Shown here: one piece after another, positions 1 to 8,321 of the stretch
Layout: each line of letters starts with the position of its first letter
Numbering within the stretch: the first letter of the stretch is position 1
From: Vreelandella salicampi
GTDB taxonomy: Bacteria > Pseudomonadota > Gammaproteobacteria > Pseudomonadales > Halomonadaceae
Length of the DNA: 64,000 bases
Direction of reading: 5' to 3'
Assembly: GCF_013415105.1 (NCBI RefSeq)
Contig: NZ_JACCDF010000018.1
Coordinates: 1-64,000 of the forward strand
The notes under the pieces: model-generated
What the model saw: only the letters and a program-made list of their open reading frames with translations
Database searches by the model: none
Told to the model about the DNA's origin: nothing
Translations under genes and position numbers: made by a program

Positions 1-114
1 ACGTGCACGCGGCTACCGGAACGAGGCCAACTTCATCGCCATGATCTACCTGATCGGTAGCCCAGTCGGGCGCATGCTTGATCAGGCCAAATCCACATGA
101 AACGACGAAGAGCC
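1..114 (+). mobile_element. Right end of an ISL3-family-like insertion sequence (partial)
   Basis: The first 114 bases look like the 3' end of an insertion sequence. A reading frame with an ISL3-type transposase C-terminus stops at 98-100. It is followed at once by AACGACGAAGAGCC (101-114), whose reverse complement GGCTCTTCGTCGTT starts with the GGCTCTT typical of ISL3-family terminal repeats. Sequence from 115 onward reads as an ABC ATPase gene on the other strand, so the junction is taken as 114/115. ISL3 elements usually duplicate 8 bp of target; the candidate duplicate here is ATTTTTTG at 115-122. The left end lies outside the window, so the repeat pair and the duplication cannot be confirmed. 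Confidence 0.75.
2..100 (+). CDS. Transposase C-terminal fragment, ISL3-like
   Basis: An open frame entering from the window edge encodes 32 residues, including RARGYRNEANFIAMIYL, and ends at TGA 98-100. The RARGYR...F..MIYL pattern is typical of the extreme C-terminus of ISL3-family (DDE-type) transposases. The rest of the enzyme, including its catalytic residues, is outside the window, so activity cannot be judged. The stop codon directly abuts the inferred terminal inverted repeat, as is usual for compact insertion sequences. The family call rests on this short tail plus the terminal repeat. Confidence 0.65.
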   Translation, partial: RARGYRNEANFIAMIYLIGSPVGRMLDQAKST

Positions 115-368
115 ATTTTTTGCAGCGCTTTGCCGCTTTTGCCGTAGGGGAATAGCGATTTGCCATCCACCATCAGGCTACCTTGCTGAAACTCCTCAAG
201 CCCGTTGATACAGCGAATCAGCGTGGATTTGCCCGAGCCGCTGGCACCAATCACGACTACGACTTCGCCGGGCACAATTTCAAGGTCAATATCTTTGAGC
301 ACATGCAGGCTACCGAAGTGTTTGTTCAGCGCTTGCATGGCCACAATAGGTTGTGTCGTCTCGTTCAT
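115..368 (-). pseudogene. Polar amino acid ABC transporter ATP-binding protein, N-terminal fragment broken by an IS
   Basis: This is the first ~84 codons of a GlnQ/HisP-type ATPase that would energise import through the downstream-encoded permease and binding protein. It starts MNETTQPIV and carries a clear Walker A loop, GASGSGKST, at about residues 41-49. Homology stops after ...GKALQK. Past position 115 the frame runs into the insertion sequence and gives unrelated residues, so the signature motif, Walker B and the rest of the roughly 240-residue protein are missing. It lies 10 nt after the permease gene on the same strand, consistent with one operon (binding protein, permease, ATPase). 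The 3' part of the gene may survive on the far side of the element. As it stands the ATPase cannot be functional. Confidence 0.85.
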
Positions 369-378
369 GTCCGCGTCC

Positions 379-1050
379 TTATTGTCCGGCCAGGCCTCTG
401 CGCTCTAACTGGCGCAGGAGAATGGAGAGGGTCCAGGTAATCGCCAAATAAAGCAGAGCGACCATTAAATAGACCTCCATCGCGGTGAAAGTGGTAGCAA
501 TGTAGATCTGCCCTTGGCGGACAAGCTCGCCGACACCGATCACCGAAAACAGCGAGGTATCTTTGATGCTGATAATGGCTTGGTTACCCAGCGGTGGGAT
601 CATGCGACGAAAAGCTTGAGGCCAGATAATGTAGCGAAACGCCTGTGTGCGCGAGAGCCCCAGTGAGAGCGAGGCCTCGCGCTGGCCGATCTCAATGGAC
701 TGCACACCGCCGCGTACAATTTCAGAAATATACGCGCCTGAGTTGATCGCAATGGCGGCTATCCCGGCGGTTAGGGCGTTGATGGGGCCGCCCAAAATTT
801 GCGGTAACCCGTAGAAGATAAACAGCACTTGAACCAGAATCGGTGTACCGCGAAAAACTTCGACATACACAATAGCGGGCCAACGTAGCCAACGCAGCGG
901 ACTAATGCGTAGCAGGCCAAAAAAGATACCGATAAAAAAACCGAAGGCAAGGCCGCCAAACGAAATCAACAGCGTCCAGGGAATCCCCGGCAATAGGTGA
1001 GGGATAGAGCCGAACGCGGCGGCCCAATCAAATTCAAACGTAGCGTCCAC
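379..1050 (-). CDS. Polar amino acid ABC transporter permease
   Basis: Inner-membrane permease of the HisM/GlnP type, about 223 residues, with several hydrophobic spans. The conserved EAA-loop region of this family is visible in the second half (EIVRGGVQSIEIGQREAS, then SLGLSR and IIWPQAFRRMIPPLGNQ). The GTG at 1048-1050 is preferred as start because AGGAGAG lies about 6 nt upstream; a longer in-frame ATG at 1084-1086 would add an unlikely Cys-rich leader. It sits between the binding-protein gene and the IS-interrupted ATPase gene. The exact substrate (glutamine, glutamate, cystine or another polar amino acid) cannot be told from sequence. With the ATPase broken it is probably orphaned unless another ATPase substitutes. 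Confidence 0.9.
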   Translation of the reverse strand: MDATFEFDWAAAFGSIPHLLPGIPWTLLISFGGLAFGFFIGIFFGLLRISPLRWLRWPAIVYVEVFRGTPILVQVLFIFYGLPQILGGPINALTAGIAAIAINSGAYISEIVRGGVQSIEIGQREASLSLGLSRTQAFRYIIWPQAFRRMIPPLGNQAIISIKDTSLFSVIGVGELVRQGQIYIATTFTAMEVYLMVALLYLAITWTLSILLRQLERRGLAGQ

Positions 1051-1085
1051 GTGTGCTCTCCTAAAAAAGCCACAACATAACGGCA

Positions 1086-1115
1086 CAGGGCCGGGGGCGA
1101 GACCACCCGGCCCTG
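1086..1115 (-). other. GC-rich stem-loop between binding-protein and permease genes
   Basis: CAGGGCCGGG (1086-1095) pairs perfectly with CCCGGCCCTG (1106-1115) around a 10-nt loop. No U-tract follows on the minus strand, so this is not a classic terminator. A stable hairpin between the periplasmic binding-protein gene and the permease gene is common in ABC operons, where it protects the upstream message and lowers downstream expression. That role here is an inference. Confidence 0.6.
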
Positions 1116-1174
1116 GTGCGTATAAAAATGAAAAATCGTCGTTAGCGGTTAACGAATAAGAAGATTAGCGGTGA

Positions 1175-1966
1175 TTACTCATCGCTGGGGGTTTCGCCAA
1201 ACCACTTGGTGTAGATCTCATCGTAGGTACCGTCTTCATGCATCTCGGCGAGCGCTTCGTTGGTGGGTTCTACCCAGTCGCTGCCTTTATTGAAGACGAT
1301 GCCGTATTGCTGACCTTCGTAAAGCGGGCCGACCACTTTGGTACGCCCTTCACCGCGCGTTTGCGAGAAGTAGCCCACGTTGGGGGCATCGTAGAAAGCG
1401 GCATCGACGTTACGGCCCAAAAGCGCCATGTACATATCCGAGGTGCCGGGATACGGGGTAATATCCGCGTCATCACCAAACTTTTCGGTCAGGTAGTCAT
1501 AGCTGGTCGAGCCGATTTTAGTCGCGATGGACATGCCTTCGAGATCGTCGATGGTGGTGACTTCGTCGTTGTCATCGCGGACGATAATGCGCAGACCAGA
1601 ATCGTAGTAGGGATCGGAGAAATCCACGATTTCGGCGCGTTCATCGGTAATGGTGATACCGGCGATGGCAATTTCCTGGCTGCCGGTTTGTACGGCGGGA
1701 ATAATGCCGTTGAATTCCATGGTGGTGAGGTTGACCTCAAACCCGGCGCGATCAGCGATTTCGTTGATGATGTCCATATCGAAGCCGATCATTTCACCGG
1801 TTTCTTGGTCCATCATCTCGAAAGGCACAAAGCTTGGGTCGGTCGCCACGTTAACGGTGGGTTTGTCTTGGGCGACGGCGAGACTTGCGGTGCCTAAACC
1901 GAGCGCTACGGCAGCGGCGAGGGCGGTTTTTGGCAGGCTAGTGTGGAAGATGGCTGTTTTTTTCAT
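1175..1966 (-). CDS. Periplasmic polar amino acid-binding protein
   Basis: Extracytoplasmic solute receptor of the SBP_bac_3 family, 263 residues. The N-terminus has two lysines and a hydrophobic stretch ending ASLAVA before QDKPTV, a good Sec signal peptide of about 32 residues. The mature part starts with the family pattern VNVATDPSFVPFEMMDQETGEMIGFDMDI and later shows TITDERAEIVDFSDPYY, both hallmarks of glutamine/histidine-type receptors. It is the first gene of the transporter operon, 124 nt ahead of the permease gene with a stable stem-loop in between. Ligand specificity is not evident. Confidence 0.93.
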   Translation of the reverse strand: MKKTAIFHTSLPKTALAAAVALGLGTASLAVAQDKPTVNVATDPSFVPFEMMDQETGEMIGFDMDIINEIADRAGFEVNLTTMEFNGIIPAVQTGSQEIAIAGITITDERAEIVDFSDPYYDSGLRIIVRDDNDEVTTIDDLEGMSIATKIGSTSYDYLTEKFGDDADITPYPGTSDMYMALLGRNVDAAFYDAPNVGYFSQTRGEGRTKVVGPLYEGQQYGIVFNKGSDWVEPTNEALAEMHEDGTYDEIYTKWFGETPSDE

Positions 1967-2139
1967 GGTATTCCCCGTGCGTTATTGGCCTGAATGGTAC
2001 GCCGATAGCGCAAAACGCTATCAAAACGACCGTAAGACTGTTATTGACCTTTTTAACCTTGGCGAGAAACCGCCATGGCGTCAAGTCACGGGGAGAAGCA
2101 GTGGCAAACGCTATGTGGACGCAAGCGCGGTTGTGGGGT

Positions 2140-2493
2140 TTACACCATAAAAGAGGCACCACAGCCGCAGGTGGTGGTGGCATTGGGGTTTTGTACACGA
2201 AAACGGGCACCGGCCAAGCCCTCTTCGTAATCGACCGTGGAACCGACCAAATACTGGTAAGACAGCGGGTCAACGACGAGAGACGCTTCGCCAAACTCGA
2301 TCACAGTGTCGTCTTCGGCGACGTTATCGGCAAAATCAAACCCGTACTGAAACCCCGAGCAGCCGCCCCCCGTCACATAGACGCGCAGCTTCAGCGTGGG
2401 GTTACTTTCTTCTGCAATGAGCGCCTTGATGCGTGTGCGTGCACTATCAGACAGCATCAACGGCGTAGGGACAAAGGATTCGGCACTGCTCAT
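2140..2493 (-). CDS. erpA: Iron-sulfur cluster insertion protein ErpA
   Basis: A-type Fe-S carrier of 117 residues, the normal size. It delivers [4Fe-4S] clusters to apo-enzymes, notably those of isoprenoid synthesis. The three cluster-binding cysteines are present: Cys45 in GGGCSGF, and Cys109 and Cys111 in the C-terminal CGCGASF. A GGGAGG ribosome-binding site lies 5 nt before the ATG. The 102-nt AT-rich gap upstream, before the end of argC, could hold its promoter. ErpA is favoured over IscA because no isc genes are adjacent and the N-terminus ([15 protein letters not shown]) is ErpA-like. Confidence 0.93.
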   Translation of the reverse strand: MSSAESFVPTPLMLSDSARTRIKALIAEESNPTLKLRVYVTGGGCSGFQYGFDFADNVAEDDTVIEFGEASLVVDPLSYQYLVGSTVDYEEGLAGARFRVQNPNATTTCGCGASFMV

Positions 2494-2595
2494 GGAACCT
2501 CCCGCGAGCGTGAGAGAATATGGCTATTTAAAACGCAATTATGGGTAATTCCTAGTAAAACAGTCAACTTTATCGAAATATTGCTATGCCACTGT

Positions 2596-3630
2596 TCAAG
2601 GCATCAGCGCCGGGGCGTCTAGGCCTAGCGTCTCTTTTAACCCGAACATCAGGTTAAGGTTTTGAATTGCTTGACCGGAAGCGCCTTTCACCAAGTTATC
2701 AATCACTGACAGCACCACCACGGTATTGCCGTTATCGGGGCGATGAACCGCCAAGCGGCAGGTATTGATGCCTTTTACGCTGCGGGTTTCCGGGTGGCTG
2801 CCAGCGGGCATCACGTCGACAAACGGCTCATTGGCGTAGCGCGCTTCAAACAGCGCTTGAAGTTCTTGTGGTTCGGCCTGAAGTTGGCCGTAAAGCGTGG
2901 CATGGATACCGCGAATCATCGGGGTAAGGTGTGGCACAAACGTAAGCCCCACGCTGCTACCTTGAATATCGCTTAGCCCTTGGCGGATTTCTGGCAGGTG
3001 GCGATGGCCCGAGGCGCCGTAGGCTTTCATCGATTCACTCGCTTCGGCGAGTAGCGACGGCACTTTCGCTCCGCGCCCCGCGCCGGTGACACCGGATTTA
3101 CAGTCGGCAATGAGCTGTGAGGAATCAATCAGGCCGGCTTCTAACAGCGGCAAGTAACCTAGCTGCACCGCGGTGGGGTAACAGCCGGGCACGGCGATCA
3201 AGCGCGCGTCTTTGATTGTCTCGCGATGCATCTCAGGCAAGCCGTAAACTGCTTCAGCTAGAAGCTCGGGGGCGCCGTGAGGCTGGTTGTACCAGTGGCT
3301 CCACTCATCCACATCGCGTAGACGAAAATCGGCGGATAAGTCGATCACGCGGGTGCCGTTTTGCAAAAGCTCACCGGCTAACGCGTGGGCAACGCCGTGG
3401 GGCGTGGCGAAAAAAACCGCGTCCATTGCGCCAAGCGTTTTGGCGTCAGGCTCGCTGAAGGTGAGCGTATCGTAGTGGCCGCGTAAGTTGGGGTACATAT
3501 CGCATACCTTAACGCCTGCTTCCGAGCGCGAGGTGATCGCCTCGATGCTGACCTCGGGGTGCTGGGAAAGCAGCCGTAAAAGCTCAACGCCGGTATAACC
3601 GGTACCGCCGACAATACCTACTTTTATCAC
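2596..3630 (-). CDS. argC: N-acetyl-gamma-glutamyl-phosphate reductase
   Basis: Catalyses the NADPH-dependent reduction of N-acetylglutamyl phosphate to the semialdehyde in arginine biosynthesis. About 344 residues. The N-terminal NAD(P)-binding motif [17 protein letters not shown] and the active-site cysteine in [17 protein letters not shown] (about residue 150) are both visible, as is [10 protein letters not shown]. The GTG at 3628-3630 is chosen because AAGGAG lies 6 nt upstream; an in-frame TTG at 3634-3636 is the alternative. It is monocistronic here; no other arg genes are nearby. Confidence 0.95.
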   Translation of the reverse strand: MIKVGIVGGTGYTGVELLRLLSQHPEVSIEAITSRSEAGVKVCDMYPNLRGHYDTLTFSEPDAKTLGAMDAVFFATPHGVAHALAGELLQNGTRVIDLSADFRLRDVDEWSHWYNQPHGAPELLAEAVYGLPEMHRETIKDARLIAVPGCYPTAVQLGYLPLLEAGLIDSSQLIADCKSGVTGAGRGAKVPSLLAEASESMKAYGASGHRHLPEIRQGLSDIQGSSVGLTFVPHLTPMIRGIHATLYGQLQAEPQELQALFEARYANEPFVDVMPAGSHPETRSVKGINTCRLAVHRPDNGNTVVVLSVIDNLVKGASGQAIQNLNLMFGLKETLGLDAPALMP

Positions 3631-3776
3631 TCTCAACTCCTTGCGGTTTGCGCTATTTGTGCCTCATTGATAACAGTCTGAGCTTGAAAACAACCTGTTG
3701 CACGCTCTTTGGCTATGATACACAAGAGAATGGTAAGAAAAGAGTGGTAATAAAAGCGACAAGATGAACAACAAGG

Positions 3777-5624
3777 ATGGTGCGCGTGGCACGTTTTTCG
3801 CGATCAGATTTTACCCTTGAGAGTTTTCGCCGCCAGCTCGCCAATGTTGATGCACTGCCGCAGCTGTGCGTGCTGGGGCTGGTGTCTGGGGTGATTACCG
3901 GCGCATTGATGGTGGGTTTTCGGCTACTGCTGGAAGCCGGCGCCATGCTATATATGCCGGAAGGCAAACCTGAGGCGTTTGAGGGCCTTGCACCCTGGTG
4001 GCGGGCGCTATTGCCTTTAATCGCCGTCACGCTGGTGGGTGTGCTGCTTTATCGGCAGAAACCCAGCGCGCGCAAGCTCGGCGTTAGCCACGTGATTGAG
4101 CGCTTGACCTATCACCAGGGCCGCTTTCCGCGGCGTAACTGGCTGAACCAATGGTGGGTGGGTGTGGTGTCCGTCCTGGGTGGCCTATCGGCGGGGCGCG
4201 AAGGACCGGCGATTCACTTGGGCGCGGCGGCGTCGAGCGGTTTGGGCGAGCAGTTGCGCCTGCCGCACAATAGTTTACGAGTGCTGGTGGCGTGCGGTAC
4301 GGCGGCAGGAATTTCCGCTTCGTTTAATACCCCGATTGCCGGTGTCATCTTTGCCATGGAAGTGGTGATGATGGAGTACACCCTGATGAGCTTCATGCCG
4401 GTTATTTTGGCGTCCACCATGGGCGCACTGGTGGCGCAGTTAGCGTATGGCAGTGCGCCGGCATTTAGTATTCCCGATGTCGCGCTGGATTCGTTTCTGA
4501 ATTTGCCGTGGGTGGTGATCATGGGGCTGGCGATTGGTCTTCTGGCAGGGCTTTTTATTCATATTTCCCGTAGCGTATGGATTCGACACCGGCCGTTGTG
4601 GTTGCGCTTAGGCGCGACGGGCGTGTTGACCGGCGCGGTTGCCTGGTTTTTCCCCGAAGTGCAGGGGATCGGCTACGACAGTGTAGCGGCCATGTTGGAT
4701 AATCAGCTGACGATCTCGGTGCTGCTTGCGCTGGTGGTGTTTAAGCTGATTCTCACCGCGTTAACCGTGGCAGGCGGCGTGCCGATTGGCATTATCGGCC
4801 CGGTATTGGTGATTGGCGCCGCCGCCGGGTCGCTTACGGGGCTATTCGGCGGGGTTGTTTGGCCCAATAGAGCGGCCGACCCGGCGATATTCGCCATGCT
4901 GGGAATGGCCGCGATGATGGGGGCTGTGTTACAGGCGCCGTTGGCGGCGTTGATGGCGCTGTTAGAACTCACTCATACGCCCAATATCATGCTGCCGGGG
5001 ATGCTGGCGGTGGTGGTGGCGTGCCTGACCTCGCGCCAGCTCACCGGTTGTGAAGGCTTTTTTATCAGCTCGGTGCGTTATGGGTTACACCCGCTTCAAC
5101 AGCCGCTGATGCAGGCGCTCTCACGGGTATCGGTACCGGCGGTGATGGAGCGCAGCGTGGTGCGCACCGAGCGCATGGTGTCCCACGCGCAGGTGCACAA
5201 GCTGTTGGAAACTAACCCCGTTTGGATCGTGATTGAACGTTCGACGCGCGACAAGCCGGTGTTGGCGCTTAAAGCGGCGGAACTGGCCCGCTGGTTGATT
5301 GACCATGAGGCCTCTCAAACGCCGGAAGAAATCGCCCAAGAGAAGATCGATCTATTGGAAATTCCCGGCCAGCGCCTAGAGATGGCGCCCATTAGCCTGC
5401 AAGCCACCCTTTCCGAAGCGTTTATAACGCTGCAGAATGACGCCCTTGGCGCGCTGTATGTGGTGCATGGATACCGGCCGAAGCAGCGACGCATTTCGGG
5501 TATCATCACCCGCGGCGCCATTGAGCGTTATTATCAGTACTCCTATTCGCAGCAAGAACACAACAAAAACGCGGATACACCCAACGACACCTCAGACAGC
5601 AAGCGAGATGGGGGACAGCGTTAA
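3777..5624 (+). CDS. CLC-family chloride channel/antiporter with C-terminal extension
   Basis: Membrane protein of 615 residues. The CLC fold spans about residues 30-450 and a hydrophilic C-terminal regulatory-type region follows. Chloride-site motifs are partly kept: GREGP at 140-144, with the gating glutamate Glu142, and GIIGP in place of GIFAP. The first motif, GSGIP in E. coli ClcA, reads GVSHV here. The position of the E. coli proton glutamate Glu203 aligns with Val196 (MEVVMMEYT), as in many CLC channels. The family is clear; transport mode (channel or H+/Cl- antiport) and ion are not. The start could be ATG 3777 or GTG 3786; the latter has better spacing from AAGG. Confidence 0.88.
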   Translation: MVRVARFSRSDFTLESFRRQLANVDALPQLCVLGLVSGVITGALMVGFRLLLEAGAMLYMPEGKPEAFEGLAPWWRALLPLIAVTLVGVLLYRQKPSARKLGVSHVIERLTYHQGRFPRRNWLNQWWVGVVSVLGGLSAGREGPAIHLGAAASSGLGEQLRLPHNSLRVLVACGTAAGISASFNTPIAGVIFAMEVVMMEYTLMSFMPVILASTMGALVAQLAYGSAPAFSIPDVALDSFLNLPWVVIMGLAIGLLAGLFIHISRSVWIRHRPLWLRLGATGVLTGAVAWFFPEVQGIGYDSVAAMLDNQLTISVLLALVVFKLILTALTVAGGVPIGIIGPVLVIGAAAGSLTGLFGGVVWPNRAADPAIFAMLGMAAMMGAVLQAPLAALMALLELTHTPNIMLPGMLAVVVACLTSRQLTGCEGFFISSVRYGLHPLQQPLMQALSRVSVPAVMERSVVRTERMVSHAQVHKLLETNPVWIVIERSTRDKPVLALKAAELARWLIDHEASQTPEEIAQEKIDLLEIPGQRLEMAPISLQATLSEAFITLQNDALGALYVVHGYRPKQRRISGIITRGAIERYYQYSYSQQEHNKNADTPNDTSDSKRDGGQR

Positions 5625-5649
5625 GCGCCCCTACGCGTAAGGAGCCACA

Positions 5650-6081
5650 ATGTATTTATGGGTAAAAGCGATCCACTTGATCGCCATGGTCACTTGGTTT
5701 GCCGCGCTGTTTTATCTGCCGCGCTTGTACGTTTATCACGCCATGGCGCGGGATAAAAACGAGACCACCAGCATGGAAACGTTCAAAACCATGGAGCGTA
5801 AGCTCTACCGCGGCATTATGACGCCCTCGATGATTGTCGTGCTGATTTTCGGCGGCTGGATGCTGTTTCTCAATCCTACTTGGCTCAGCCAAGGCTGGAT
5901 GCACACCAAGCTCTTGCTGGTCGCGCTGCTGGTGGCGTATCACCACGTTTGTTTGATCTATTTAAAGCAGTTCGCGCAAGATCGCTGCAAAAAGGGCCAC
6001 GTTTTTTTCCGTTGGTTTAACGAGTTGCCGGTGGTGGCGCTGCTTATTATCGTCATTCTGGCCGTGCTTAAGCCGTACTGA
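5650..6081 (+). CDS. hemJ: Protoporphyrinogen IX oxidase HemJ
   Basis: Integral membrane protein of 143 residues with four hydrophobic spans, matching the HemJ (UPF0093) family, which oxidises protoporphyrinogen IX to protoporphyrin IX in many bacteria lacking HemG and HemY. The N-terminus YLWVKAIHLIAMVTWFAALFYLPRLYVYH holds the conserved His and the FYLPRL(Y/F)VYH signature; KLLLVALLVAYHH is also typical. AAGGAG sits 5 nt before the ATG. The stop overlaps the thiD start by one base (TGATG). Two genes on is hemL, another haem-pathway gene, which supports the call. Confidence 0.9.
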   Translation: MYLWVKAIHLIAMVTWFAALFYLPRLYVYHAMARDKNETTSMETFKTMERKLYRGIMTPSMIVVLIFGGWMLFLNPTWLSQGWMHTKLLLVALLVAYHHVCLIYLKQFAQDRCKKGHVFFRWFNELPVVALLIIVILAVLKPY

Positions 6082-6899
6082 TGCCACAGCCCCTCCCCCC
6101 TGTTGTGTTGGTATTAGCCGGCCACGACCCCACCGGTGGCGCCGGTATTATTGCCGATAGCGAAGCAATTGCCGCTGCCGGCGGCTGGGCGGTCACGGTG
6201 CCCACCGCCCTTACGGTGCAGAATCTTCACGATGTGCATCGCGTCATCCCCACCCGCCCGGATTCGATACACGCGATGGTAGACGCGCTGGGTGAGTTGC
6301 CGGTGGCAGCGATTAAAATCGGGCTGATTGCCGATGAAGCGACCCTCACGGCGGTGGAAAAAGTCGTGCAGCGCTTTCCCGGTGTGCCGGTGGTGGCGGA
6401 CCCGGTGGTTAAAGCCGGCGGTGGAACTGAGTTATCCACACCCGCTTTATGCCGCGCGTATGCGCAGCGCTTGTTACCTCTTGTGGATATCTTAACGCCT
6501 AACCGTTACGAGCTTGCCCAGCTGACACCAGACGTTCAGGACCCCGATGACGACACTGCCCGCGCGGTGGCGTTGATGTCGCAAGGTTGCCAAGCGATTC
6601 TGGTGACCGCCACCGATGACCCGCGTTCTGGCAGTGATCAGCAGCAAATTACCCACACCCTGCATACGCCCGATACCACGCGCCAATGGCAGTGGCCGCG
6701 CCTGCCGGGGCAGTTTCACGGCTCGGGTTGTACGCTGGCGTCTTCGCTTGCCGCGCGTTTGGCAGTAGGCGAGCGCTTACTGACTTCTTGCGAGCAGGCG
6801 CAGCACTTTACCTGGCAAAGCCTGTCGCATGGCTATCATCAAGGCAGTGGCCAAGCGTTACCCCGTCGCTTTTTTGACGCCCATTTTTTTACCCGATAA
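6081..6899 (+). CDS. thiD: Hydroxymethylpyrimidine/phosphomethylpyrimidine kinase
   Basis: Ribokinase-fold kinase of 272 residues that phosphorylates HMP and HMP-P in thiamine synthesis. The N-terminal AGHDPTGGAGIIADSEA pattern, the central DPVVKAGGGTEL, and the C-terminal anion-hole motif GSGCTLASSLAA are all present. It overlaps hemJ by one base and ends 38 nt before hemL. In related genomes thiE often sits between thiD and hemL; it is absent here. No TPP riboswitch was recognised upstream, as expected for an internal operon gene. Confidence 0.92.
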   Translation: MPQPLPPVVLVLAGHDPTGGAGIIADSEAIAAAGGWAVTVPTALTVQNLHDVHRVIPTRPDSIHAMVDALGELPVAAIKIGLIADEATLTAVEKVVQRFPGVPVVADPVVKAGGGTELSTPALCRAYAQRLLPLVDILTPNRYELAQLTPDVQDPDDDTARAVALMSQGCQAILVTATDDPRSGSDQQQITHTLHTPDTTRQWQWPRLPGQFHGSGCTLASSLAARLAVGERLLTSCEQAQHFTWQSLSHGYHQGSGQALPRRFFDAHFFTR

Positions 6900-6937
6900 C
6901 TTTTATATGAACGTTTATCTATAACGAAGAGGACGCC

Positions 6938-8224
6938 ATGACCACATCAGCCGAACTGTTTGACCATGCCAGTCGCCATATCCCCGGCGGCGTTAACTCC
7001 CCCGTGCGCGCGTTTAAAGGGCTGCACCGCCCACCGGTCTTTATGGAGCGCGCCCAGGGCGCTTATCTGTTTGACGTGGAAGGCAACCGCTATGTCGATT
7101 ACGTCGGCTCGTGGGGGCCGATGATTACCGGCCACGCCGACCAGGACGTGCTCGCGGCCGTGCGCGCGCGGCTGGATAACGGCCTTTCTTTCGGCACGCC
7201 GACGGAAATCGAAACCACCATGGCGGATTTGATTTGCGAGATGATTCCGTCGATGGAAATGGTGCGCATGACAAGTTCCGGCACCGAAGCCACCATGTCG
7301 GCGATCCGCCTGGCACGCGGCTACACCGGCCGCGACAAAATCGTGAAGTTTGAAGGCAACTACCACGGCCACTCTGATTCGCTATTGGTCAAGGCCGGCT
7401 CCGGCGCGCTAACCCACGGCGAGCCGAGTTCACCGGGCGTGCCGGCGTCTCTTGCCGAACACACGGTAACGCTGTCGTTCAACGACCCCGAAGGCGTGGA
7501 AGCCTGCTTTGATGAGATCGGCGATCAAGTTGCCTGCATTATTGTGGAGCCGGTCGCCGGCAACATGAACTGCATCCCGCCGCAGCCGGAATTTCTCGAT
7601 ACCCTGCGCCGGGTGTGCAACGAGCACGGTAGCGTGCTGATTTTTGATGAAGTGATGACCGGCTTCCGTGTCGCCCTCGGCGGCGCCCAGGCGCACTACC
7701 ATGTGACGCCGGATTTAACCTGTTTGGGCAAAATCGTCGGTGGCGGTATGCCCGTCGGTGCCTTTGGCGGTAAGCGCGAGATTATGCAGCAGATCTCACC
7801 GCTTGGGCCGATTTACCACGCGGGTACCCTCTCGGGTAACCCGTTGGCGATGGCGGCGGGGGTGACGCTGCTGAATAAGCTTCAGGTACCGGGCTTTCAT
7901 GATGCGCTCGCCCAGCGCGTCGATACCCTATGCCACGGCCTGCAAGAGCGCGCCGATGCCGCTGGCGTCCCCATGATCACTCAATCAGCCGGCGGCATGT
8001 TTGGTGTGTTCTTCACCGCGCAATCGCGGGTGGATAACTTCGCTCAAGCCACCGCGTGCGACCCGGAAATGTTCCGCCGTTTCTTTAACGCCATGCTCGA
8101 TCAAGGCGTGTATTTGGCACCCTCCGCATTCGAAGCCGGCTTTATGTCCAGCGCTCACACTGCCGAGGATATTCAGTTCACGCTGGATGCGGCTGAAAAA
8201 GCCTTTGCGCTGATGCCTTCGTAA
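6938..8224 (+). CDS. hemL: Glutamate-1-semialdehyde 2,1-aminomutase
   Basis: PLP enzyme of 428 residues that converts glutamate-1-semialdehyde to 5-aminolevulinate, the entry metabolite of tetrapyrrole synthesis by the C5 route. The PLP lysine is Lys265 in [31 protein letters not shown] and [10 protein letters not shown] are class-III aminotransferase motifs. An AAGAGGA ribosome-binding site precedes the ATG. It is followed by a strong hairpin with a short U-run at 8279-8306. Confidence 0.97.
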   Translation: MTTSAELFDHASRHIPGGVNSPVRAFKGLHRPPVFMERAQGAYLFDVEGNRYVDYVGSWGPMITGHADQDVLAAVRARLDNGLSFGTPTEIETTMADLICEMIPSMEMVRMTSSGTEATMSAIRLARGYTGRDKIVKFEGNYHGHSDSLLVKAGSGALTHGEPSSPGVPASLAEHTVTLSFNDPEGVEACFDEIGDQVACIIVEPVAGNMNCIPPQPEFLDTLRRVCNEHGSVLIFDEVMTGFRVALGGAQAHYHVTPDLTCLGKIVGGGMPVGAFGGKREIMQQISPLGPIYHAGTLSGNPLAMAAGVTLLNKLQVPGFHDALAQRVDTLCHGLQERADAAGVPMITQSAGGMFGVFFTAQSRVDNFAQATACDPEMFRRFFNAMLDQGVYLAPSAFEAGFMSSAHTAEDIQFTLDAAEKAFALMPS

Positions 8225-8278
8225 AGCGCTTTATGTGAGTCTATGTAACTTAGTGTTGCCAATAAAAGCTATACTGAA

Positions 8279-8306
8279 AGAGTCGCCCAACCTGGGCGGC
8301 TCTTTT
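8279..8306 (+). terminator. Rho-independent terminator after hemL
   Basis: The stem AGAGTCGCCCA (8279-8289) pairs with TGGGCGGCTCT (8293-8303) with one G-U pair and a three-base loop, then TTTT. It would end hemL transcription. It also lies only 15 nt before the next gene on the same strand, just after a possible -10 hexamer TATACT (8270-8275). It could therefore instead form the first structure of that gene's own leader. Confidence 0.75.
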
Positions 8307-8321
8307 ACGTTGGGGGGTCAC

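Noticed and set aside
183-440. Plus-strand ORFs over the ATPase fragment
   Set aside because: They are antisense shadows of the ATPase fragment and permease 3' end.
1238-1897. 219-codon plus-strand ORF opposite the binding-protein gene
   Set aside because: It is the complement of a well-supported gene with a signal peptide and family motifs; no ribosome-binding site or recognisable domain.
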